Below, in pieces: positions 17,497 through 26,196 of a stretch of 64,000 bases of DNA. A program made the translations under genes and the position numbers. Under the pieces are notes generated by a model. That model was not told the origin of the DNA, ran no database searches, and was given only the letters and a program-made list of their open reading frames with translations. The number at the start of each line of letters is the position of its first letter. The first letter of the stretch is position 1. Origin of the DNA: Croceitalea sp947503285 (GTDB lineage Bacteria > Bacteroidota > Bacteroidia > Flavobacteriales > Flavobacteriaceae); assembly GCF_036985505.1 (NCBI RefSeq), contig NZ_BTGQ01000001.1, positions 558,001 to 622,000 of the forward strand. The letters are read 5' to 3'.

Positions 17497-18540
17497 TTAT
17501 AAATTATGCTTAAAGGCACCTCCGTGACCGGCAATATCCAAGGGCATGGTAATTTCATTGACCAAGGGTGCCCCCTCACAGGGGTCAGGATTCAAATTTA
17601 GATGGGAATCGAGGTCAATATGGTCAAGTATTCCTGAGACGGCGGCTCCAGCGGCAATTGAAATCGAAGACTCACCCATACAACCGATCATGGTCTTTAA
17701 TTTAAAGGCATGGGCCGTAGCAATTATTCTTAAAGCACCCGTGATACCACCACATTTCATCAATTTCATATTGACCCCGTCAACGGCATGGGCCCATTTG
17801 GGAATATCAGTAGCGAAACGACACGATTCATCAACAAAAATGGGTAGTGGCCTATTTTTATAAAGTTGGGGAAGATCGTATTCTTGGCCTTCTTTTAAGG
17901 GCTGTTCCACATAGCCGCATTCGCGTGCCGCCAGCCATTGCATCATATGCTTGGCATCATCTAAAGACCAGCCCCCATTGGCATCGACACGAATCGAAAT
18001 CGGATACTTTTTATGATAGTCCAATACTTCATTGTATAGGGCCTTATCAGCTTCAATTCCGTCAGTACTCCCCAATTTGACCTTTAAAGTCCGTAACCCC
18101 ATATTCTCCAAGATCAACGGCAGTCGTTCTTTAGCTTCATTCGGCCCCATGATACCAATGGTAATGGAGGTGGCCTGTTTTGGTTTTGAAAAACCCAATA
18201 GTTGATAAAGGGGTAGGCCGGCTTTTTTTGCCAGAAGATCCCAAAGTGCGATATCCAAGGCGGCCAAAGCACATGGGGCTACGTTAGATCTTAAGCCCGC
18301 ATCGTAGGTTTCAAAAGGGGAGGTAAGATCGGGCTTTGTCGCTAAAAATCGTTCCAAGGCTTCTCGTGCGGCCTCAGGGGTAGCAGCACCCTCGGATTCC
18401 CCAGGGGAGGTTTCTCCCCAACCTGTGTAATTGCCATCGGTCACGGAAACGTATAAATTCGATTGCCCATCGCGCACCCCCCTGCTGATACGTAATGGAA
18501 ACAATTTTTTTAGATATAAGGTTTTATAGGCTATTTGCAT
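17497..18540 (-). CDS. dgcA: Enolase-superfamily epimerase, DgcA-type N-acetyl-D-glutamate racemase / dipeptide epimerase
   Basis: A 347-residue muconate-lactonizing-type enolase-superfamily protein. The N-terminal capping domain covers about 1-120. The barrel has the KxK motif region LRTLKVKLGS, the metal ligands in RVDANGGWS and FVDESCRF, and the lysine of MKLMKCGGITGA near the last strands. This arrangement is typical of L-Ala-D/L-Glu epimerases and of DgcA. The adjacent DUF1611 gene favours DgcA, a racemase of N-acetyl-glutamate, over a murein-peptide epimerase, but the two cannot be separated by eye. It is the first gene of a three-gene minus-strand operon and is divergent from ung. Confidence 0.85.
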   Translation of the reverse strand: MQIAYKTLYLKKLFPLRISRGVRDGQSNLYVSVTDGNYTGWGETSPGESEGAATPEAAREALERFLATKPDLTSPFETYDAGLRSNVAPCALAALDIALWDLLAKKAGLPLYQLLGFSKPKQATSITIGIMGPNEAKERLPLILENMGLRTLKVKLGSTDGIEADKALYNEVLDYHKKYPISIRVDANGGWSLDDAKHMMQWLAARECGYVEQPLKEGQEYDLPQLYKNRPLPIFVDESCRFATDIPKWAHAVDGVNMKLMKCGGITGALRIIATAHAFKLKTMIGCMGESSISIAAGAAVSGILDHIDLDSHLNLNPDPCEGAPLVNEITMPLDIAGHGGAFKHNL

Positions 18541-18621
18541 CCGCTTGATTTGTTTTTTCGGTATTGTTCCCTAAAGTATTGGATTTTGACTTTTAATTCA
18601 AGAATAAGTTCGATCAAAGTT

Positions 18622-18629
18622 TAAATTTG
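18622..18629 (+). promoter_or_regulatory. -7 promoter element of ung
   Basis: TAAATTTG matches TAnnTTTG exactly and lies 19 bp upstream of the ung ATG, in the 108-bp gap between the divergent dgcA and ung genes. The short distance implies a very short leader. Confidence 0.45.
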
Positions 18630-18648
18630 TATTCAAAATTAGTCGGTC

Positions 18649-19314
18649 ATGGATGTGAACATAGATGCAACTTGGAAAACCCATTTGCAGCCCGAATTTG
18701 AAAAACCCTATTTTAAGCAATTGGCCGCATTCGTAAAAAAAGAATACCAACATCATACGTGTTACCCCAAGGGAAAGGACATTTTCGCGGCATTTGACCA
18801 TTGTCCGTTTCAAGAGACCAAGGTCGTCATCATTGGCCAAGATCCCTATCATGGGCCGAACCAAGCAAATGGACTATGCTTTTCAGTAAAGGACGGTATT
18901 CCGCATCCTCCTTCGCTGGTCAATATCTTTAAGGAAATCAAAGTCGATCTGGGTATTGCATACCCTAAAAGTGGCAATTTAGAGCACTGGGCGGCACAAG
19001 GCGTCCTATTATTGAATGCTACCTTGACCGTTAGGGCCCATCAGGCTGGTAGTCATCAGAACAAGGGTTGGGAACAATTTACCGATGCCGTTATTCGGTT
19101 GGTGTCCCAAAGGCATGAAAATTTGGTTTTCTTATTATGGGGAGGCTTCGCCAAAAAGAAAAAACAGCTCATCGATACCTCAAAACACCATGTGTTGGAG
19201 TCGGGACATCCTTCACCGTTAAGCGCAAATAGGGGCCTATGGTTCGGCAACGGTCATTTTAGTAAAACCAATGAGATCTTAAAGCAAACGGAAAGACCGT
19301 TGATAAGTTGGTGA
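18649..19314 (+). CDS. ung: Uracil-DNA glycosylase (family 1)
   Basis: A 221-residue family-1 UNG of normal length. Diagnostic motifs are all present: the catalytic water-activating loop VIIGQDPYHGPNQANGLCFSV, the Pro-rich loop GIPHPPSLVNIFKEI, the uracil-binding strand VLLLNATLTVRAHQAGSH, LLWGGFAKKK, and the leucine loop HPSPLSANRGLWFGNGHF with the second catalytic His. It removes uracil from DNA at the start of base excision repair and is cytoplasmic. It is divergent from dgcA and is followed 78 bp later by a receiver-domain gene. Confidence 0.97.
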   Translation: MDVNIDATWKTHLQPEFEKPYFKQLAAFVKKEYQHHTCYPKGKDIFAAFDHCPFQETKVVIIGQDPYHGPNQANGLCFSVKDGIPHPPSLVNIFKEIKVDLGIAYPKSGNLEHWAAQGVLLLNATLTVRAHQAGSHQNKGWEQFTDAVIRLVSQRHENLVFLLWGGFAKKKKQLIDTSKHHVLESGHPSPLSANRGLWFGNGHFSKTNEILKQTERPLISW

Positions 19315-19392
19315 CTAAAAATTAAGAAGGACTGTTAAAACAATAAGAAAATTATTACGTTTGTTGTATAGGTACGTATAAAAATCCATGGG

Positions 19393-19794
19393 GTGGGTAG
19401 AATAAAATCGATTTTATTGATTGATGACGATGAGACGACCAATTTTCTTAATAAACTATTTGTCAAACAATTAGATTCAAATTTAGAAGTAAATGTCGTG
19501 CTCAACGGAAAAGAGGCCATTGACTTTCTGGTTCTAAACGGAAAAGAGATAGCACCTTGCCTAATAGTGTTGGACACCAACATGCCCGTCATGAATGGCT
19601 GGGAATTTCTTGCGAATTATGAGGAAAAGTTTGATGCCGACTTCAAAGAAAAGAATACTGTCGTAATGTTGACCGCTGTTGATACGGAAAAGGTGGTCGC
19701 CAAGGCGATGGCCGACCCGAATGTGGATGATACGGCGCAAAAGCCTTTATCGGACCTGACTTTTCGCGTGCTGATCAACAAACACTTTTCTTGA
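19393..19794 (+). CDS. Stand-alone response-regulator receiver protein
   Basis: The start is a GTG at 19393, since the nearby ATG at 19388 is out of frame. The 133-residue product is a single CheY-like receiver domain: LLIDDDETTNFLNKLF holds the acidic pocket, CLIVLDTNMPVMNGWEFL the phosphoacceptor Asp, VVMLTAVD the conserved Thr and DTAQKPLSD the conserved Lys. No output domain is present, so it should act by protein contact in a phosphorelay. It is not next to a kinase gene. The 3' end is 1 bp from the convergent solute-binding-like gene. Confidence 0.9.
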   Translation: MGRIKSILLIDDDETTNFLNKLFVKQLDSNLEVNVVLNGKEAIDFLVLNGKEIAPCLIVLDTNMPVMNGWEFLANYEEKFDADFKEKNTVVMLTAVDTEKVVAKAMADPNVDDTAQKPLSDLTFRVLINKHFS

Positions 19795-19795
19795 T

Positions 19796-20644
19796 TCAAG
19801 GGTACAGGAATCTATCGTCCTTCCTGATTTGAGAAAGCAATTCCAAGGACACTAAGCGTTCTTGAACGTCTTTCAAACTTTGACTTGACAGCTGTTGCTG
19901 CCCCCAAGTGGTCAATGACAACCATCGTCGTACATCAGTTACATCTTGGCCATATCGATTGGCTATGGTACGGTCGATACTTGGAATTTTCTTGAATTCC
20001 ATCGTATAGGTATTGATGACCTCCAATATATGGCCTAAAAGCGAACTGTTATTTGAAATAAAATCATCCGTGGCAGCAAGAACGAAACAGGGCCATGGGG
20101 TTGGGCAATCATCCAAACGTCTAAAAACCTTGGCATCTACCAAGGGTTTCGTGGTGAAGCGCTCCCACATAAAATAATCGGCCTGACCTTGGCTTAATGC
20201 CGCAACCGCCCCATCTAAATTATGGATGATCTCAAACTTGAGGTTTTCGGTATTCCACCCTTGATTATGGGCATTTACAAAGGCCATCAAATGGCTTCCA
20301 CTTCCTTTCCTACTTATGGCGGCCTTAGTACCTTTAAGATCGGCCAGTGTGCCATAAGGGCTTTTGTAGGCCACATGGATACCCCATAATAGGGGTGAGG
20401 CGATATATTCTTGTACGATTTTTGTGGAATTACCTTCAGAAATACTTTTAACGATACCTTCGGTCAAGATAATGGCCAAATCGGTTTCCCCGTCGGCTAG
20501 CATTTGCGACATCCTACCCGTGCCTTCAGGAATATCGGTCCAACTTAAATCAATACCTCTATCTTCGAAGGCACCATCAGCAATGGCCATGTGCCACGGA
20601 AGGTTAAAATGCTCAGGCACCCCGGCAATCTTAACTTTTTTCAT
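19796..20644 (-). CDS. Leaderless periplasmic-binding-protein-like domain (NMT1/SsuA/ThiY type)
   Basis: A 282-residue protein of the type II substrate-binding fold: VKIAGVPEHFNLPWHMAIAD, GAFEDRGIDLSWTDIPEGTG, LADGETDLAIILTEGIV, LADLKGTKAAISRKGSGSHL and ALSQGQADYFMWERFTT are the lobes and hinge positions of NMT1/SsuA-like proteins. Unlike ordinary solute-binding proteins it starts MKKVKIAGVP with no signal peptide or lipobox, and no ABC permease or ATPase is nearby. It is therefore expected in the cytoplasm, perhaps as a ligand sensor or an enzyme of the same fold. Its start overlaps the ppk1 stop by 4 bases, so it is co-translated with polyphosphate kinase. Confidence 0.8.
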   Translation of the reverse strand: MKKVKIAGVPEHFNLPWHMAIADGAFEDRGIDLSWTDIPEGTGRMSQMLADGETDLAIILTEGIVKSISEGNSTKIVQEYIASPLLWGIHVAYKSPYGTLADLKGTKAAISRKGSGSHLMAFVNAHNQGWNTENLKFEIIHNLDGAVAALSQGQADYFMWERFTTKPLVDAKVFRRLDDCPTPWPCFVLAATDDFISNNSSLLGHILEVINTYTMEFKKIPSIDRTIANRYGQDVTDVRRWLSLTTWGQQQLSSQSLKDVQERLVSLELLSQIRKDDRFLYP

Positions 20645-22707
20645 CTTACTTTACGTTTCAAATAGTCATATATCGTATACTGCGAACGAATTTCAGGCTC
20701 TTTTGGTAAGGGAAGAACCCTTTCATTCGAACTCTTGGCATCCAAGAAGCGTGCTTTTACATTATCGGATAATTGAATTTGAAGGATAGCCCTTAATTCA
20801 CCGAAGATGTCCGAATCCAATATGGGGGTGAGCACTTCAATCCGTCTATCCAAATTTCGAGTCATCCAATCCGCAGAACCCATATACATCAGCTCGTCAC
20901 CTCCGTTTTCGAAAAGGTATATCCTTCCGTGCTCCAAATAACGGTCTATGATGCTGGTAATGACTATTGGTTTTTCATTTGGCAACATATCCTCTTCCTT
21001 TTTTGGAACAAGACAACAAAAACCCCGAACGATCAACCTTACTTCAACACCAGCCTCACTTGCTTCATATAGGGCATTGATCATTTTGGTGTCTTCCAGA
21101 CTATTCATTTTTAAGGTAATCTTACCCGCTTTGCCTGTTTTAACGAAATTTATCTCATTCTGAACCAGTTCCATGAACTTGTTTCGGGTCGTAAAGGGAG
21201 AGACCAATAGGTGTTTTAACTTGGGTATAATGAGCTTTCGTTCTAAAACATCAAATACCTGTGAAAGATCTTGCGTAATTCTATCATGTGCGGTGAACAA
21301 GCCATGGTCGCAATAGAGTTTTGCGGTTTTTGAATTGAAATTCCCCGTAGCGATGTATGCGTATCGCTTTAATCGGCCTTCTTCCTCCCTTTCTACCAAG
21401 GCAACCTTAGAGTGTACCTTTATATTCGGTACGCTAAACAATACTTTTGCCCCTTTTTCCTCAAAGGTGCGGCCCCAGGTAATGTTGTTCTTTTCATCAA
21501 AACGGGCCTGGGCCTCAACAAATAACAATACCTTCTTTCCATTTTTAAGGGCCAATAAAATGGAATCGGTCAATTTCGAGGATTTCGCGATGCGATAAAG
21601 GGACATTTTTATCGTAGTAACGCCCTGATCTATTGCAGCCGCATGAATAAAACGCTCGACTAAGGAAAAACTTTGGTATGGAAAATGAACCAATTGGTCT
21701 TTTTCAGAGATGTCGTCAAAGATAGCCTCGCTTAAAGATAATTTCGGATGTTCCAGTGGGGGTAGGGGCCGATATTGTAAGGCTTCGGTATGTTCAGGAA
21801 TCGGAAAACCAAAAAAATCGGACATATTGTGATAACGGCCACCTGATATCATGTCCACAGTGCCAAGTCCTAAGCTGTTTTTCAAGATGTTCCGTAAGTT
21901 TTCAGGTAACTCGGCATCGTATAACAATCGGGTCGGTTGTCCGGATTTTCGTTGCCCTAGGGACTGATATATCTTTTCGACCAACTGCGTATCTTCATAA
22001 TCATCTTCGAGATAGAGTTCGGCATCCCTTGAGATCTTTATGCTGTAAGAACCAATGACCTCTTGCCCTCTAAAAAAATCATTTAGGTTAAGCCTTAAAA
22101 CGTCATCTAGAAAAATAAAATTGGATCTTTCACCTGGCAAGGCAATAAATCGCTCGCACTCTTTTGAAGGTATGGTCAACGCATTGAACTTACCTTGGCC
22201 AGAATCAACCAACAGATATAATTGGCCATCGGCAGGCTCAAAAGTGGCATCAGTGTCCAGCAGCTTACAAAATGGTTTAATATTGGCATTAAAATAGGTG
22301 GTAAGAAATGCTTTCTGCCCGTCATCCAATTCCGCAATGTCTCGAATATAGATTTGGTGTTTTCTAAGCTCGTTTAGCGTATCATCCACTACACGACCAA
22401 AGACCCCTTGTTGCTCGTTTACCGTTTTTAAAATGAACTTCAATTTTTTATTCGCCTTTAGCACCAACTTTTTGCGGAGTTGTTTATCCACTTTCTTAAG
22501 TTGTCGCAATTGTGATATGCGTACTTTGAAAAACTCATCAAGGTTGGATGAAAAGATGGCTAAAAACTTTAAACGCTCTAAAAGTGGAGTGTCTTTATTC
22601 GCTGCTTCAAGCAACACACGTTCATTAAAGTAAAGCCAATTAATGTCGCGATGCTTGAATTTTCTGTGGTTCATATTGCTATTTTCTGAATGTTGGTAAT
22701 GAATCAT
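20641..22707 (-). CDS. ppk1: Polyphosphate kinase 1
   Basis: The family-conserved N-terminus is HRDINWLYFNERVLLEA, so the start may be the internal ATG at 22674 (MNHRKFKHRDINW) rather than 22707. The product is 677-688 residues, normal for PPK1. Visible landmarks are IFSSNLDEFFKVRI, the phospholipase-D-like catalytic regions TTIKMSLYRIAKSSKLTDSI and NIKVHSKVALVEREE with the phosphorylated-His context, YIATGNFNSKTAKLY, and the second set MGSADWMTRNLDRRIEVLTPI. The enzyme makes polyphosphate from ATP, reversibly. The stop is overlapped by the start of the leaderless binding-protein-like gene. Confidence 0.95.
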   Translation of the reverse strand: MIHYQHSENSNMNHRKFKHRDINWLYFNERVLLEAANKDTPLLERLKFLAIFSSNLDEFFKVRISQLRQLKKVDKQLRKKLVLKANKKLKFILKTVNEQQGVFGRVVDDTLNELRKHQIYIRDIAELDDGQKAFLTTYFNANIKPFCKLLDTDATFEPADGQLYLLVDSGQGKFNALTIPSKECERFIALPGERSNFIFLDDVLRLNLNDFFRGQEVIGSYSIKISRDAELYLEDDYEDTQLVEKIYQSLGQRKSGQPTRLLYDAELPENLRNILKNSLGLGTVDMISGGRYHNMSDFFGFPIPEHTEALQYRPLPPLEHPKLSLSEAIFDDISEKDQLVHFPYQSFSLVERFIHAAAIDQGVTTIKMSLYRIAKSSKLTDSILLALKNGKKVLLFVEAQARFDEKNNITWGRTFEEKGAKVLFSVPNIKVHSKVALVEREEEGRLKRYAYIATGNFNSKTAKLYCDHGLFTAHDRITQDLSQVFDVLERKLIIPKLKHLLVSPFTTRNKFMELVQNEINFVKTGKAGKITLKMNSLEDTKMINALYEASEAGVEVRLIVRGFCCLVPKKEEDMLPNEKPIVITSIIDRYLEHGRIYLFENGGDELMYMGSADWMTRNLDRRIEVLTPILDSDIFGELRAILQIQLSDNVKARFLDAKSSNERVLPLPKEPEIRSQYTIYDYLKRKVR

Positions 22708-22854
22708 ATAATATGGTCATCTACAGCTTGCCTTGTGGGCAAACAAGCGCGGTCGAGACCTGACATGGATAATGATGTTCATGACTCATTACGGATATTG
22801 ATTCCGATTTCATCAAAAATAGGTATTCGAGCCACAATATAGTTAAAGGCAACG

Positions 22855-23721
22855 TTAAGTCAATTTCTCTAGGCAATATTGAATCAAGGTATCCACCGTT
22901 CTCTTTGGGTTCTTTGAGAAATTACCGTTTGCCCGATTGGCAAGAATGGCGTTCATGGATACGGCCCTGTGCCCCAAGAGTTTGGATAACCCATAAATTG
23001 CGGCAGTCTCCATTTCTAAATTGGTGATCTGCCTGCCTTCAAATTGGAATTCACGAAGTTTTTGATGAAAGTCAAGAAGTTTAGGCTGCAAACGCAGTGC
23101 CCTTCCCTGTGGGGCATAAAACCCGGCATTGGTCACCGTAATCCCTAATCGCATGTCATTTGAGCGTAGTGTTCTGGCCAGACTTCCATCCGCTTCAAAA
23201 ACATAAGGGGCGATATGGTGTGGTTGCCAGTTGATATGGTTATCGAGCGCCGTTTTCAATGCGGTATATTGTTGTTCTTCGGCATTATAAAAATGGAGTA
23301 GGCCGTCAAGACCGATACCGAATTCAGATAGTAGAAATGAATCAACGGGGATATCTTCTTGTATTGCCCCTGAAGTGCCGATACGAATGATATTCAATGA
23401 TTGGGTCTGTTCTTTTACCTTGCGTGCCTTTAGGTCAATATTGGCAAGGGCATCCAATTCATTTAATACGATATCGATATTATCCGTACCGATTCCCGTA
23501 GAAACCACTGAAATTCTTTTACCATTGCAGGTCCCCGTGTGGATGTTGAACTCACGCTTGCGCTTTTTGAGCGTTATGGTGTCGAAATATTTGGTTACCT
23601 CGGGTACACGATCCGGATTACCCACCAAGATAATGGTACCCGCAATGTCTTCGGGTAGAAGGTTCAAGTGATATACACTGCCATCGTCATTAAGGATCAG
23701 CTCAGATGTGGCAATGGCCAT
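22855..23721 (-). CDS. Nucleoside phosphorylase (PNP/UDP family)
   Basis: A 288-residue member of the PNP_UDP_1 family. Landmarks are IILVGNPDRVPEVTKYF (phosphate site), VVSTGIGTDNIDIVLNEL, IIRIGTSGAIQEDIPV, and FEGRQITNLEMETAAIYGLS (ribose/base site Glu-Met-Glu). It phosphorolyses nucleosides in the cytoplasm; closest to uridine phosphorylase-like proteins by the SGAIQ and EMETAAIY motifs, but the base is uncertain. It follows the DUF1835 gene by only 1 bp and is probably co-transcribed with it. Confidence 0.88.
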   Translation of the reverse strand: MAIATSELILNDDGSVYHLNLLPEDIAGTIILVGNPDRVPEVTKYFDTITLKKRKREFNIHTGTCNGKRISVVSTGIGTDNIDIVLNELDALANIDLKARKVKEQTQSLNIIRIGTSGAIQEDIPVDSFLLSEFGIGLDGLLHFYNAEEQQYTALKTALDNHINWQPHHIAPYVFEADGSLARTLRSNDMRLGITVTNAGFYAPQGRALRLQPKLLDFHQKLREFQFEGRQITNLEMETAAIYGLSKLLGHRAVSMNAILANRANGNFSKNPKRTVDTLIQYCLEKLT

Positions 23722-23722
23722 T

Positions 23723-24655
23723 TTAGAGCTTTAAGATTCGTTCAGCGCTCTCATTATATAAAAAATTGTACTTAAGGGCGCCACCCAAATAGGCATCATT
23801 ATCACGAAGGAGCGCGTAATAGTTGGCTTTACCATCCATAACCTCTTTTCCTTTCTTTGATATGCGAACAGGGTTGAGAGAAGAAAACAAGGGCTTTAGT
23901 GATGTGATGATACGTCCATATTGGCTATCGCCATATCCATAGGGATCTTGTCGCGCTAGAATCGTACCTAACAGCGCATGCCTTGATTTGGGCTTTTCTG
24001 TAGCCGCGACCTTCAAAATGGTATTCTCCACCTTATTGAGCCCATTTTTGATGGTCGGAAAACGTTTCAGATGCGCTTGTACCGCAGCTGATAAATAATC
24101 AAAACTATAGTTTTCAAAATCGGTCAAATTCTCTAATCGTATCGGGTTGTCACTACAATACAACTGCCATACATAATCCGCGTACTCGATGTCGTCTTGA
24201 GATAACACCGTTCTATTTTCGTAGCGGTCCAAAAACTGCGCATTGGTCAGCTCATTCAATGCGAACATGTGCTCGCTATCGTCTTCCTTACCACTGCAGA
24301 TAAGGGATATTTCGGCATGCCTACGATGGGTCTTTAGCCAACTAAGTACGGCCAACATATTAATTTGGCAAAAAAGATCGTATTCAAACCAAAGTACGAT
24401 CTGGTCTTGTTGCTTGTGGTTGCAAAGTGAGCGGTATTCCTTCAGGGTCTTTTCTACGAACCACGATTTGGAAACCTTGTAATTCTTATTCAAAAACTCA
24501 AAACGGGTCTTCCAGAATGACTCGCTACCAACGGTGCTCAACGTTTTTCCCTCACACAACATTTCACGCCACGTGATAATATCCCCTTTGAGGTTCAAGG
24601 TATTCAACCTATCGGTGAAGCTGTCCCCATTAGTGATATGCAACAATGATTTCAT
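23723..24655 (-). CDS. DUF1835 domain protein
   Basis: A 310-residue cytoplasmic protein. The N-terminal 120 residues match DUF1835 (LLHITNGDSFTDRLNTLNL, GDIITWREMLCEG, DQIVLWFEYDLFCQINML), and the C-terminal part matches its usual helical companion domain (KSRHALLGTILARQDPYGYG, ISKKGKEVMDGKANYYAL). The function of this family is unknown. It is the upstream partner of the nucleoside phosphorylase gene, 1 bp apart. The preceding 145 bp contain AAAACAAAAATAT-type AT-rich sequence. Confidence 0.82.
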   Translation of the reverse strand: MKSLLHITNGDSFTDRLNTLNLKGDIITWREMLCEGKTLSTVGSESFWKTRFEFLNKNYKVSKSWFVEKTLKEYRSLCNHKQQDQIVLWFEYDLFCQINMLAVLSWLKTHRRHAEISLICSGKEDDSEHMFALNELTNAQFLDRYENRTVLSQDDIEYADYVWQLYCSDNPIRLENLTDFENYSFDYLSAAVQAHLKRFPTIKNGLNKVENTILKVAATEKPKSRHALLGTILARQDPYGYGDSQYGRIITSLKPLFSSLNPVRISKKGKEVMDGKANYYALLRDNDAYLGGALKYNFLYNESAERILKL

Positions 24656-24800
24656 TTTTAGGGTGGGTTTGTTTAGGTTAGACCACTAAAGTAAAGCTTA
24701 AACAAAAAAAACAAAAATATTTTTGCCAAAAGGAGTACGTGTTATCGAAGAATTTAACAGTTGAACGATTAAAATTGACATATTTCTTGCCGAAAATGCC

Positions 24801-25130
24801 TTATCCTCCAACTCGTTTGACCACGAACCCTTTATCTTTCAAAAATTGCATGATCTTATCGCGATAGTCGCCTTGTATGATGATGGTATCATTCTTGTAA
24901 CTGCCGCCGACACTTAGAAAGGATTTGATATCCTTTGCCAATTTCTTAAAATCCGCATCCGCCCCGGTATAGCCCTCCAATATGGTAATGGGCTTGCCTT
25001 TTCGTTTTTCGTATTTGCAACGAATGGGGGCGTCTTGCATCCAATAATCAGGTTGCCCACCGTCTTCCGTTTCCTTTTCCTCAGGAACATGGTCTGGGAA
25101 AAGATTCTTTAACTGCTCACTTAAGTCCAT
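24801..25130 (-). CDS. SUI1/YciH-type translation factor
   Basis: A 109-residue SUI1-domain protein. The motif is clear near the C-terminus: FLSVGGSYKNDTIIIQGDYRDKIMQ and FLKDKGFVVKRVGG, preceded by KGKPITILEGYTGADAD. Bacterial SUI1 (YciH-like) proteins resemble eukaryotic eIF1 and affect start-site fidelity in translation; the role in Bacteroidota is not established. It follows the oxygenase gene by 2 bp and is probably in its operon. Confidence 0.92.
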   Translation of the reverse strand: MDLSEQLKNLFPDHVPEEKETEDGGQPDYWMQDAPIRCKYEKRKGKPITILEGYTGADADFKKLAKDIKSFLSVGGSYKNDTIIIQGDYRDKIMQFLKDKGFVVKRVGG

Positions 25131-25132
25131 AG

Positions 25133-26083
25133 TTATTCCTTGACTAATCCGAGTTCAATCAATCGCTCATGTAGGTATTCGCCCGCGGTAATATCCTCAA
25201 ATTGCTTTGGATGTTGTTCATCGACACAATTAGCGAGGCAATTCAAGGGCATTTCACTGATGGGATGCATGAAAAAAGGTATCGAATACCTCGAAGTGCC
25301 CCATAGTTCTTTCGGCGGATTCACCACTTGATGGATGGTCGATTTTAATTTGGTATTGGTCAATCGGGATAACATGTCACCCACGTTGATCATAAGCTGA
25401 TCTGGTGCCGCAATGGCATCTACCCATTCCCCATTGTGGTTTTTCACCTGCAGTCCTTTACCATGGGCCCCCATGAGTAAGGTAATAAGGTTGATATCGC
25501 CATGCGCCGCGGCACGAACCGCATTTTTAGGCTCTTCGGTAATGGGCGGGTAATGGATGGGGCGTAAAATCGAATTCCCGTTTTTTATCCATTCATCGAA
25601 ATAGGTCTCTTCCAAATCCAAGTGCAAGGCCAGGGCACGGAGCACATATTTTGCGGTTTTTTCAAGCATCTTGAAAGTCTCCTTACCGACACTATTGAAA
25701 TTTGGTAATTCACTTACAATGACATTGTCAGGATACTCCGCTTCGAGATTGGGGTCATTCTGAACATACTGGCCGAAATGCCAAAATTCCTTCAGATCTC
25801 CTTCCTTTCTTCCCTTTGCATGTTCCTTACCGAAAGAAGTATACCCGCGTTGCCCGCCGATACCATCAATTTCATACGAATCCTTTACATGCTGCTGCAA
25901 AGCGAAAAACGCCTTGATTTCGCTGTAAAGCTCCCGCACCAACCCATCTGACAAAAAGTGCCCGCTCAAGGCCACAAAACCGATATCTTCAAAAGCACTT
26001 CCGATTTCTTTGATAAACTTGGCTTTTCGCAAAGGGTCACCTGCTGTAAAGTCTCTTAGGTCAACACTGGGAATGGCGTTCAT
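25133..26083 (-). CDS. Isopenicillin-N-synthase-like 2-oxoglutarate/Fe(II) oxygenase
   Basis: A 316-residue soluble oxygenase with the DIOX_N region (IPSVDLRDFTAGDPLRKAKF, GFVALSGHFLSDG) and the 2OG-FeII core. The iron ligands are the His and Asp of AAHGDINLITLLMG and the distal His of STIHQVVNP, followed by the 2-OG-binding RYSIPFFMHP. Bacterial members of this group are uncharacterised in most cases, so the substrate is unknown. It precedes the SUI1 gene by 2 bp and is divergent from the 2-oxoacid dehydrogenase gene. Confidence 0.88.
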   Translation of the reverse strand: MNAIPSVDLRDFTAGDPLRKAKFIKEIGSAFEDIGFVALSGHFLSDGLVRELYSEIKAFFALQQHVKDSYEIDGIGGQRGYTSFGKEHAKGRKEGDLKEFWHFGQYVQNDPNLEAEYPDNVIVSELPNFNSVGKETFKMLEKTAKYVLRALALHLDLEETYFDEWIKNGNSILRPIHYPPITEEPKNAVRAAAHGDINLITLLMGAHGKGLQVKNHNGEWVDAIAAPDQLMINVGDMLSRLTNTKLKSTIHQVVNPPKELWGTSRYSIPFFMHPISEMPLNCLANCVDEQHPKQFEDITAGEYLHERLIELGLVKE

Positions 26084-26196
26084 AGCACTACGATTTAATG
26101 AAGGTCAAAGTTAATCAATCTTTAAGAACCTTTTGTTTTCGACATCTTTTGATGGTACACTTTTTTACTACTTTTATCCGAAAGAAACCAAACCTT

